Assembly: GCA_030620925.1 (NCBI GenBank)
Contig: JAUXIQ010000020.1
Location: forward strand, 1 to 12,415
Reading direction: 5' to 3'
Source of the DNA: JAUXIQ01 sp030620925 [NCBI: Nitrospinota bacterium]
GTDB lineage: Bacteria; JAUXIQ01
DNA: 12,415 nt
The position numbers and the translations under genes are program-made. This document shows, piece by piece, positions 6,710 through 12,415 of the stretch. Numbering within the stretch: the first letter of the stretch is position 1; every line of letters starts with the position of its first letter. The notes under the pieces are model-generated. The model saw nothing but the letters and a program-made list of their open reading frames with translations, was not told the origin of the DNA and ran no database searches.

Positions 6710-8497
6710 ATGGCCTATGCTGGAAACATATTGAGGGTAAACCTCTCCACCGGCCAGGCGGCCAGCGAGGAGCTGGACGGAAAGAAAGCCTACGACTATA
6801 TCGGGGGCCGGGGCCTGGCGGCCAAGATACTCTACGACGAAATAGACCCCAAAACAGACCCCCTGGGGGCGGACAATAAAATCCTTTTCGCCACGGGCCC
6901 CCTCACAGGCACGCCCGTGCCTGCTGCTTCGCGCTACATGGTGGTGACCAAATCTCCACTGACCGGAGCCATCGCCTGCTCCAACTCGGGTGGTTTTTTC
7001 CCCGCAGAGCTTAAGTACGCCGGTTACGATATCGTGCTTGTAGAGGGGAAGGCCGCGGAACCGGTCTACATATGGATAAAAAACGGTGAGGTGGAGATCA
7101 GGCCCGCAAAGGATATCTGGGGCAAGACGACCCACGAGGCTGAGGATATTATCATCGCCGAGACCGACCCTGACGCCAAAGTCTGTTCCATCGGCCCCGC
7201 GGGGGAGACCATGGTGCGCATCGCCTGTGTGATAAACGACAAACACCGCTCTGCGGGCAGGAGCGGTGTAGGGGCGGTGATGGGTTCCAAGAACCTCAAG
7301 GCCATAGCCGTGCGGGGAACCGTGGGGCTCAAGCCCGCCGATAGTGAGGCGTTCAGGGCGGAATGCCTGAGGCTCGTAAAGCATGCCTCGAACCATCCCG
7401 CCGTCCTGGCCCTGCGCGCCAACGGCACCACCAACGGAGTCAACATCGCCAACAAGTTCGGCGTTTTCCCCACCAGGAACTACAAGAGCGGCGTCTTCGA
7501 AAAGTATCAGGAGATAGGGCCGGAGAAGTTGCACAGGACGGTTTTCGTGAGGGCGCGGGCCTGCGCCGGTTGTCCCGTGGCCTGCAAACGGGTAACCAGG
7601 CTGGATACTGATAAATACCAGGGTGCGGGCGAAGGCCCCGAATACGAGACCCTCTACTCTTTCGGGGGAATGACCGGCGTGGACGACATCTACGCCGTCA
7701 CCAAGGCGAACTACATTTGCAACGAGCTGGGGATGGACACCATCTCCGCCGGGGCCACAATAGCCTGCGCCATGGAGATGTTCGAAGAAGGCCACATTTC
7801 CGAGGAGCAGGTGGGGCGGAGCCTCAACTTCGGTGACCCGGAGGCCATGGTGGAAATGCTGGAAAAGATGGGGCGGCGCGAGGGCTTCGGGGACTTAATG
7901 GCCGAAGGCTCCTTCCGCATGGCGGAAGAGTTCGGCGTTTCTCATCTATCCATCTCGGTCAAGGGACAGGAGCTTGCGGGCTGGGGCACCAGGGGCTTCA
8001 AGGGCATGGGCCTCAATTACGCCACGGGGAACCGCGGCGCATGCCACACCAAGGGCAACACCATGGGGATGGAGCTGTTCGGTAAAATGGACGCCTTGGC
8101 CACAGAGGGCAAGCCCCAGTTGATCGCCGGAGCGCAGGATGCAACGGCCGCTCTGGATTCCACAGGCCTGTGCCTGTTCATAAACGGGGTTATTAAGCCG
8201 AAAGACGTCATCTCCCTGCTGAAGACCGGCACGGGAAACGAATACGACGAAGAATCGTACGCCAGGGCCGGAAGCAGGATATGGAACATAGAGCGCATGT
8301 TCAACATAGGGGCGGGGTTCACCGCCGATGATGATACCCTTCCCAGGCGCCTGTTGGAGGAGCCCATGCCGGAAGGTCCCGGCCAGGGCCAGGTGGTGGA
8401 GCTGGACGCCATGCTTCCTGAGTACTACCAGCAGAGGGGATGGGACGCTAAAGGAAAGCCGACCAAGGAGAAGCTCAAAGAATTGGGCATTAGCTGA
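6710..8497 (+). CDS. Tungsten-type aldehyde oxidoreductase large subunit (first paralogue)
   Basis: This 595-residue protein belongs to the aldehyde:ferredoxin oxidoreductase family, whose members carry a tungsten-bis-pterin and one [4Fe-4S] cluster and interconvert aldehydes and carboxylic acids. Cluster ligands are C285, C288 and C292 (CAGCPVAC) and C488 in DSTGLC. The cofactor motif NELGMDTIS spans 338-346 with D343. Candidate catalytic residues E313 (in PEYE) and H446 (NRGACH) sit at or near the positions of Glu313 and His448 in the Pyrococcus enzyme. The N-terminus MAYAGNILRVNLSTG is typical. The protein is clearly a paralogue of the product at 9111, sharing well over half its residues by eye. 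It lacks a dedicated small subunit and probably uses the ferredoxin encoded 128 nt downstream. The natural substrate is not readable. A BamB-type role is a less likely alternative. Confidence 0.93.
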   Translation: MAYAGNILRVNLSTGQAASEELDGKKAYDYIGGRGLAAKILYDEIDPKTDPLGADNKILFATGPLTGTPVPAASRYMVVTKSPLTGAIACSNSGGFFPAELKYAGYDIVLVEGKAAEPVYIWIKNGEVEIRPAKDIWGKTTHEAEDIIIAETDPDAKVCSIGPAGETMVRIACVINDKHRSAGRSGVGAVMGSKNLKAIAVRGTVGLKPADSEAFRAECLRLVKHASNHPAVLALRANGTTNGVNIANKFGVFPTRNYKSGVFEKYQEIGPEKLHRTVFVRARACAGCPVACKRVTRLDTDKYQGAGEGPEYETLYSFGGMTGVDDIYAVTKANYICNELGMDTISAGATIACAMEMFEEGHISEEQVGRSLNFGDPEAMVEMLEKMGRREGFGDLMAEGSFRMAEEFGVSHLSISVKGQELAGWGTRGFKGMGLNYATGNRGACHTKGNTMGMELFGKMDALATEGKPQLIAGAQDATAALDSTGLCLFINGVIKPKDVISLLKTGTGNEYDEESYARAGSRIWNIERMFNIGAGFTADDDTLPRRLLEEPMPEGPGQGQVVELDAMLPEYYQQRGWDAKGKPTKEKLKELGIS

Positions 8498-8503
8498 TTA
8501 TGA

Positions 8504-8566
8504 TGCACGATGCGCGAGAGGGGGCTTGGTTCATACCGCCCCTCACGATGTATCTAGCATCCTGCA
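8504..8566 (+). repeat. Long imperfect stem-loop between the first AOR gene and the ferredoxin gene
   Basis: Outer arms TGCACGATGC (8504-8513) and GCATCCTGCA (8557-8566) pair with one mismatch. Inner arms GAGGGG(G)C (8518-8525) and GCCCCTC (8538-8544) pair with one bulge, and a small GGT/ACC pair lies near the loop. There is no T-run after the stem, so it is not a classical terminator. An mRNA-processing or stabilising element within the operon is plausible. Confidence 0.5.
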
Positions 8567-8625
8567 GGGTGAATAAAACGTAAACTTTCAGGGACCAAAA
8601 ACCTTTAAGAGGGAGGCGATTAGAT

Positions 8626-9114
8626 ATGAGCAAGATTCTCTGGATGCATCCTGACAAGTGTACGGGGTGTAAGTTGTGTGAAGTAGCCTGTTCATTCAAG
8701 AAGTATGATGAGATCAATCCCTCCAAATCACGCATCAGCACGGTGATTTACGAGTCGCCCCCCTTCTACGTGGCCATGGCCTGCCCCCAGTGCGACGACC
8801 CCTGGTGCGCGAATGCCTGCCCATCTGCCGCCCTGGAGAAGAACCCCGAGGACGGCATAGTGCGGGTCAATGAAGACCGCTGCGTGGGCTGCAAGATGTG
8901 TGTGCTGGCCTGCCCCTTCGGTGCCATCGAGTATGCCCCCGAGGAGAAGATAGCGGTCAAGTGCGACTACTGCGAAGGCCAGCCCGAGTGCGTGGAGTTC
9001 TGCCCCACCGCCGCCCTGGAGTTCAAGGACGCCGACGAGGGCGGGGCCGGGCAGAAAAAGCGGAGTCTGGCCGATACGTTGAGGAAAGCTTACATGGAGG
9101 GGGGGTCGCTATGA
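8626..9114 (+). CDS. aorA: Four-cluster polyferredoxin, AorA-like electron-transfer subunit
   Basis: This 162-residue cytoplasmic Fe-S protein has 16 cysteines in four groups: C12, C15, C18, C22; C53, C56, C61, C65; C86, C89, C92, C96; and C113, C116, C122, C126. That is the HycB/DmsB-type arrangement for four [4Fe-4S] clusters. No Tat or Sec signal is present, so it works in the cytoplasm. A charged C-terminal tail (about 132-162) follows the clusters. The gene overlaps the next AOR gene by ATGA, so the two are translationally coupled, and the pair matches AorA-AorB of the Aromatoleum AOR, where the small subunit forms an electron wire. BamC-like or formate-hydrogenlyase-like ferredoxins are sequence relatives, but the neighbours favour AorA. 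A GGGAGGCG ribosome-binding site precedes the ATG. Confidence 0.9.
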   Translation: MSKILWMHPDKCTGCKLCEVACSFKKYDEINPSKSRISTVIYESPPFYVAMACPQCDDPWCANACPSAALEKNPEDGIVRVNEDRCVGCKMCVLACPFGAIEYAPEEKIAVKCDYCEGQPECVEFCPTAALEFKDADEGGAGQKKRSLADTLRKAYMEGGSL

Positions 9115-10901
9115 GTTACGCAGGAAAACTTTTACGGGTTGACCTGTCCAGCGGGAAGATTTCCACGGAGAACCTGAGCGCTTCTCTTCGAGACGAATAC
9201 ATCGGCGGGCGGGGGATGGCCTCCAAGATTCTCTACGACGAGATCGACCCTGCCGTCGATGCGCTGAGCCCTGAAAACAAACTCATTCTAACCACCGGCC
9301 CCCTCACCGGTACATCGATGCCCGGGGGGAGCAGATACATGGTGGTGGCCAAATCACCGCTCAGCAATACCGTTGCCTGTTCCAATTCCGGTGGTTATTT
9401 CGGCCCGGAGCTGAAATACGCCGGCTACGACATGATAGTGTTTGAAGGCAAGGCCGATAAACCCGTTTATCTTTTTATAAAGAACGACCAGGTCGAGATT
9501 CGGGACGCCGAACACCTGTGGGGAAAGTCCGTGCCTGAGACGGAGGAAGCCCTTCTTCAGGAGACCTCCCCCGACGCCAAAATCTCCTCAATCGGTCCGG
9601 CGGGTGAGAAGCTGGTGAGGTTCGCGGCGGTGATGAACGACAAGCACCGGGCCGCGGGCCGCAACGGCGTGGGTGCGGTGATGGGTTCCAAGAACCTGAA
9701 GGCGGTGGTGGTGCGCGGCACCAACAGCCTTAAAATGGCCGATACCAAGGCCATGAGAGAGGTGTCGCTTAGAACTCTGGCCGCCATCAAGGCCAGTCCC
9801 ATGACCGAGTTGTTCCAGTCTTTCGGCACCACCATGGCCGTGGACGTGAAAAATTCCCTGGGGCAGTTCCCCACCAGAAACCATCGAGAGACTGTCTTCG
9901 AAGGGGCCGGAAATATAAACTCTACCGCGGTCGGCGAGAAAGTGCTCGTCAGGAACAAGGCGTGTTTCGGCTGCCCCGTCGCCTGCGGGCGTGTGACCAA
10001 GGTGGACACCCCGCAGTATTCCGGTTCCGGGGAAGGCCCTGAATACGAGACCATCTGGTCCTTCGGCGCGGCTTGCGGGGTGGACGATATTGAGGTAATT
10101 ACCCAGGCCAACTACATCTGCAACGAGATGGGTATGGACACCATCTCCGCCGGGGCCACCATCGCCTGCGCCATGGAGTTGGCCGAGGAAGGGCATATAT
10201 CCGAAGACGTAGTGGGCAGAGAATTGCGGTTCGGGGATGCCGAGGCCATGTTGGAGCTTTTACAGAAGATAGTGGACAGAGAAGGTTTCGGCGACATACT
10301 GGCCGAGGGCAGCTATCGCATGGCACAGGAATACGGCCATCCCGAGCTGGCCATGACCGCCAAGATGCAGGAGCTGCCGGCCCATGGGAGCCGGGGCGCA
10401 AAAGGGCAGGGCCTGGCCTACGCCACTTCCAACCGCGGGGGCTGCCACCTGCGGGGCCCCATGTATTACATCGAGAGCTTCGGCAGGTTCGAGCAGCTGG
10501 ACGCCCTTTCCACTGAAAAGAAAGCCCCCTGGCTCAAGACCCTTCAAGACCAGGTGGGCATAACCGATTCCATGGGCCTCTGCCTCTTCGTCCCCCACGA
10601 GCCCGAAGACGTTTACGCCGCTTACGTCGCCGACACCGGCTCCAAGCTCAGCCCTGAAGACCTGAACAGGGTCGGGGAGCGTATCCATAACCTGGAGCGC
10701 GTGTTCAACCTCAAGGCGGGCCTCACCGGAGCGGACGACGCACTGCCTCCCAGGATCACCTCGGAGCCTGTGCCTGATGAGGGACCGGCCAAGGGGCAGG
10801 TGGTTGAGCTGGACCAGATGCTCCCCGAATATTACGATGTGCGGGGCTGGGATGCCAAGGGAGTGCCCACCAAAGAGAAACTGAAGGAGCTGGGTTTATA
10901 G
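9111..10901 (+). CDS. aorB: Tungsten-type aldehyde oxidoreductase large subunit, AorB-like (second paralogue)
   Basis: This 596-residue AOR-family catalytic subunit is predicted to bind tungsten-bis-pterin. Ligands for the [4Fe-4S] cluster are C285, C288 and C292 (CFGCPVAC) and C491 in DSMGLC. NEMGMDTIS (338-346) carries D343, and E313 (PEYE) and H446 (NRGGCH) are the candidate catalytic pair. The start at 9111 (MSYAGKLLRVDLSSG) overlaps the ferredoxin stop and has a GGAGG-rich ribosome-binding site. An open frame extends upstream to 8898 but lies wholly inside the ferredoxin gene and is not coding there. It differs from its paralogue mainly around 447-485, just before the GLC motif, where it carries a few extra residues (PMYYIESFGRFEQLD...). 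That region flanks the catalytic His and may tune substrate choice. Confidence 0.94.
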   Translation: MSYAGKLLRVDLSSGKISTENLSASLRDEYIGGRGMASKILYDEIDPAVDALSPENKLILTTGPLTGTSMPGGSRYMVVAKSPLSNTVACSNSGGYFGPELKYAGYDMIVFEGKADKPVYLFIKNDQVEIRDAEHLWGKSVPETEEALLQETSPDAKISSIGPAGEKLVRFAAVMNDKHRAAGRNGVGAVMGSKNLKAVVVRGTNSLKMADTKAMREVSLRTLAAIKASPMTELFQSFGTTMAVDVKNSLGQFPTRNHRETVFEGAGNINSTAVGEKVLVRNKACFGCPVACGRVTKVDTPQYSGSGEGPEYETIWSFGAACGVDDIEVITQANYICNEMGMDTISAGATIACAMELAEEGHISEDVVGRELRFGDAEAMLELLQKIVDREGFGDILAEGSYRMAQEYGHPELAMTAKMQELPAHGSRGAKGQGLAYATSNRGGCHLRGPMYYIESFGRFEQLDALSTEKKAPWLKTLQDQVGITDSMGLCLFVPHEPEDVYAAYVADTGSKLSPEDLNRVGERIHNLERVFNLKAGLTGADDALPPRITSEPVPDEGPAKGQVVELDQMLPEYYDVRGWDAKGVPTKEKLKELGL

Positions 10902-10910
10902 CCTGAGGTC

Positions 10911-10942
10911 ATGATGCGGAGGAAAAACGGGAAACGCATCAT
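10911..10942 (+). repeat. Perfect 8-bp inverted repeat in the aorB-aorC spacer
   Basis: ATGATGCG (10911-10918) and CGCATCAT (10935-10942) are exact reverse complements around a purine-rich 16-base loop that contains most of a GGAGG sequence. The stem ends 20 nt before the aorC ATG, so it could influence translation or mark a processing site. It shares the ATGATGC...ATGTATC pattern with the spacer after the first AOR gene. Confidence 0.5.
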
Positions 10943-10953
10943 GTATCGTGAAA

Positions 10954-10958
10954 GGGAG
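10954..10958 (+). promoter_or_regulatory. Ribosome-binding site fixing the aorC start
   Basis: AAGGGAG ends at 10958, 4 nt before ATG 10963. This favours that ATG over the in-frame GTG at 10948, which would add five unconserved residues and start inside the spacer. Confidence 0.65.
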
Positions 10959-10962
10959 CACC

Positions 10963-12228
10963 ATGACCGGTAAAACCAGACAGGTGATTATAGGGAACAG
11001 CGGGGCGGGCTTGAGCGCCCTGAAGGCCATAAGGCAGATCGACGCCGACTGCCCCATAACCGTCATCACCGACCAGACCGAGAGGGCCTATTCGCCGGTT
11101 CTCACTACGTATTACATCGCCGGGAAGGTCCCCAGGGAGAAGCTCTTCATAACCGATGGAGCGTTTTACAGCGACCTGGGAGTGGACCTCGTGGCAGGGA
11201 AAAGAGCGGAGGCCGTGGACACAGCCTCTCAGAAGGTCGTCCTCGAAGACGGTTCCAAAATAGATTACGATAACCTGCTCATAGCCACCGGAGCTTCCGC
11301 CAAGAAGCTCTCCATCCCCGGTGGTGATCTGCCGCAGGTGCGCACGCTGAGGACTCTGGAGGACGCCGAGGCAATAAGCGACCTGGCTCAGAAAGGGGTC
11401 AAAGATATTGTGGTGCTGGGCGCCGGGCTGGTCAGCCTTCAGACGGCCGATGCCGTTTATGCTGAGGGCATGAACCTCACCTTTCTGGTGGGCTCCAATC
11501 AGGTCCTCTCGCAGAACGTGGATAAGAGCTGCGCCGAGATAGTAAAGGCACAATTGGAATCGAAGAAGGCCGTCATACATTTCGGCACTGATGCGGAGGC
11601 CATCGAGGAGAACAAGGGCAGGGCGGTGGTCGTCTCCAAAACGGGAGAGAAATATCCGGCGGACGTGGTGATAGTCGGAAAGGGGGTGGACCCCAACGTC
11701 CAGCCGGCACAAGAGGGCGGCATCGCGGTTAACAGGGGCATCCTGGTGGATGAATACATGAGAGCCGGATCGCCCAACGTATACGCCGCCGGGGACGTCG
11801 CCGAAGGCCCCAGCTTTCATACCGGTCAGCCCGAGGTGATGGCCACCTGGTATAACGCATGCAATCAGGGCCGGATAGCGGGCATGAATATGGCCGGTAA
11901 AGAGGAGCCTTTCATAGGGGGCCTGAACCGCAATATCACCTCCGTTTTCGACACCACCGTGGCTTCGGTGGGCGCGGTCAAAAGGCTGGAAGGCGGTGAT
12001 GCGGAAGAAATCGTGATAGACAGGGCCGCCGAGGGTATATACAGGAAGCTGTTGCTGCAGGATGACGTGGTGCAGGGAGCGGTTCTCATGGGCAGGATAA
12101 ACGACGCGGGCATGGCCTTGAACCTCATACAGAAACGGGTCAAAATATCGCCCCGGAGAGAGATGCCCGATAAGTCCTTAATGGACCTGCGCCGGGTATA
12201 CTGTGCCGGTGTTAACCCCTCTGCGTAA
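10963..12228 (+). CDS. aorC: FAD/NAD(P)-dependent oxidoreductase, AorC-like
   Basis: This 421-residue flavoprotein of the pyridine nucleotide-disulfide oxidoreductase superfamily most resembles rubredoxin or nitrite reductase NAD-linked subunits. An FAD-binding Rossmann motif, VIIGNSGAGLSA, is at 8-19, the ATG motif (LLIATGASAKKL) follows near 105, a second Rossmann motif, VVLGAGLVSLQTA, begins at 150, and the second FAD motif, YAAGDVAE, is at 274. There is no redox-active CxxxxC disulfide, so electrons presumably pass from FAD directly to Fe-S clusters. The second Rossmann motif reads GAGLVS, with Ser158 replacing the usual last glycine. Following aorA and aorB, it matches AorC, which links the tungstoenzyme to NAD+. 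The 61-nt gap to aorB holds an inverted repeat. Confidence 0.88.
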   Translation: MTGKTRQVIIGNSGAGLSALKAIRQIDADCPITVITDQTERAYSPVLTTYYIAGKVPREKLFITDGAFYSDLGVDLVAGKRAEAVDTASQKVVLEDGSKIDYDNLLIATGASAKKLSIPGGDLPQVRTLRTLEDAEAISDLAQKGVKDIVVLGAGLVSLQTADAVYAEGMNLTFLVGSNQVLSQNVDKSCAEIVKAQLESKKAVIHFGTDAEAIEENKGRAVVVSKTGEKYPADVVIVGKGVDPNVQPAQEGGIAVNRGILVDEYMRAGSPNVYAAGDVAEGPSFHTGQPEVMATWYNACNQGRIAGMNMAGKEEPFIGGLNRNITSVFDTTVASVGAVKRLEGGDAEEIVIDRAAEGIYRKLLLQDDVVQGAVLMGRINDAGMALNLIQKRVKISPRREMPDKSLMDLRRVYCAGVNPSA

Positions 12229-12270
12229 AGTGAAAATTTCCAAGCTGTTTTGAGAACGTCTCAAGTCGAT

Positions 12271-12307
12271 GCCGCCCTCACCCTGGTGGGGGCGGCACCA
12301 GTTTTTT
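12271..12307 (+). terminator. Rho-independent terminator after the AOR cassette
   Basis: GCCGCCC-T-CACC...GGTG-G-GGGCGGC (12271-12296) is a very stable GC-rich hairpin, with six T residues at 12302-12307. Five bases separate this stem from the T-run. A second, overlapping hairpin, CTGGTG (12283-12288) with CACCAG (12296-12301), ends directly at the T-run, so the two folds are mutually exclusive. Confidence 0.75.
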
Positions 12308-12314
12308 AAGAGGG

Positions 12315-12333
12315 TATAATGGTTCTAAACCAT
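12315..12333 (+). promoter_or_regulatory. TATAAT box overlapped by an operator-like palindrome
   Basis: A perfect TATAAT (12315-12320) lacks a recognisable -35 box at the normal distance. It overlaps ATGGTT-CTA-AACCAT (12319-12333), an exact 6-bp inverted repeat placed where a repressor would block initiation. The assignment is tentative. Confidence 0.35.
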
Positions 12334-12351
12334 AAGGACAATTTAAATATC

Positions 12352-12415
12352 ATGCATGATCGAAAACCCCTTCACGGTATCCGCGTGATAGACCTTTGCG
12401 CGTTTCTCGCCGGGC
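12352..12415 (+). CDS. CaiB/BaiF-type (class III) CoA-transferase, N-terminal fragment
   Basis: Only the first 21 codons lie inside the window. They read MHDRKPLHGIRVIDLCAFLAG, matching the conserved start of class III CoA-transferases (typically PLxGIRVLDLxxxLAGP). Such enzymes move CoA between acyl-CoAs and free acids. The frame stays open to the right edge. The start at 12352 gives a typical N-terminal length, although its nearest AAGGA is 13 nt away. An in-frame ATG at 12319 has a better-placed GAGGG and would add eleven residues, so the start is uncertain. The gene follows the AOR cassette terminator and probably forms a separate unit, though related metabolism of organic acids is plausible. 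Confidence 0.8.
   Translation, partial: MHDRKPLHGIRVIDLCAFLAG

Noticed and set aside
6686-7795. A 369-codon minus-strand open frame opposite the first AOR gene
   Set aside because: It is antisense to conserved AOR codons, has no recognisable domain, and is typical of GC-rich shadow frames.
8500-8583. 27-codon open frame in the spacer before the ferredoxin gene
   Set aside because: It has no ribosome-binding site and runs through the stem-loop arms. It most likely arises by chance.
8898-9110. N-terminal extension of the second AOR gene by 71 codons
   Set aside because: The extension lies within the ferredoxin gene in another frame and translates to arginine/glycine-rich sequence without similarity to AOR. 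The ATG at 9111 has a good ribosome-binding site.
10939-11820. A 293-codon open frame on the minus strand opposite aorC
   Set aside because: It lies entirely antisense to a clearly conserved flavoprotein gene, and its translation shows no domain I recognise. Long antisense frames are expected in GC-rich genes.

Overview
The window looks like part of a genome from an anaerobic, Gram-negative-type (diderm) bacterium with moderately high GC content. The outer membrane is implied by a beta-barrel protein with a signal peptide and a C-terminal phenylalanine. A well-formed sigma-54 promoter argues against most Actinobacteria and Chloroflexota. Tungsten-type aldehyde oxidoreductases point to anaerobic metabolism. 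Desulfobacterota or Nitrospirota-like lineages would fit, but the phylum is an inference I cannot settle from the sequence.

Layout. (1) 1-2682, plus strand: the 3' end of a peptide ABC transporter operon, with a 5'-truncated permease (dppC-like) and two ATPases (dppD- and dppF-like). (2) 2729-3211, minus strand: a lone adenosine-specific kinase family gene with its own sigma-70-like promoter at 3325-3352. (3) 3491-6508, plus: a nitrogen cassette made of a sigma-54 promoter, a BBP2/OmpL-like outer-membrane porin, a GlnK-type PII protein and an Amt ammonium channel. (4) 6710-12228, plus: a tungstoenzyme cassette made of a first AOR large subunit, a four-cluster polyferredoxin, a second AOR large subunit and an FAD/NAD(P)-dependent oxidoreductase. 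It ends in a GC-rich hairpin followed by a T-run. (5) From about 12352, plus: the first codons of a CaiB/BaiF-type CoA-transferase, cut by the window edge.

How the genes work together. The porin, PII and Amt genes are closely spaced behind one nitrogen-type promoter. This suggests that outer-membrane entry, inner-membrane ammonium transport and its PII regulator are induced together under nitrogen limitation. The last three genes of the tungsten cassette match, in order and domain content, the AorA (Fe-S wire), AorB (W-pterin) and AorC (FAD/NAD) subunits of the NAD-linked AOR described from Aromatoleum aromaticum. The extra upstream AOR paralogue is what stands out: two catalytic subunits may share one electron wire and one NAD module. 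A CoA-transferase immediately downstream fits a pathway of organic acids, aldehydes and acyl-CoAs.

The most notable non-coding signals are the sigma-54 promoter with an abutting 22-bp inverted repeat, structured spacers after both AOR genes, and overlapping alternative hairpins plus an operator-like palindrome before the CoA-transferase. I saw no tRNA, rRNA, CRISPR array, insertion sequence or phage gene.
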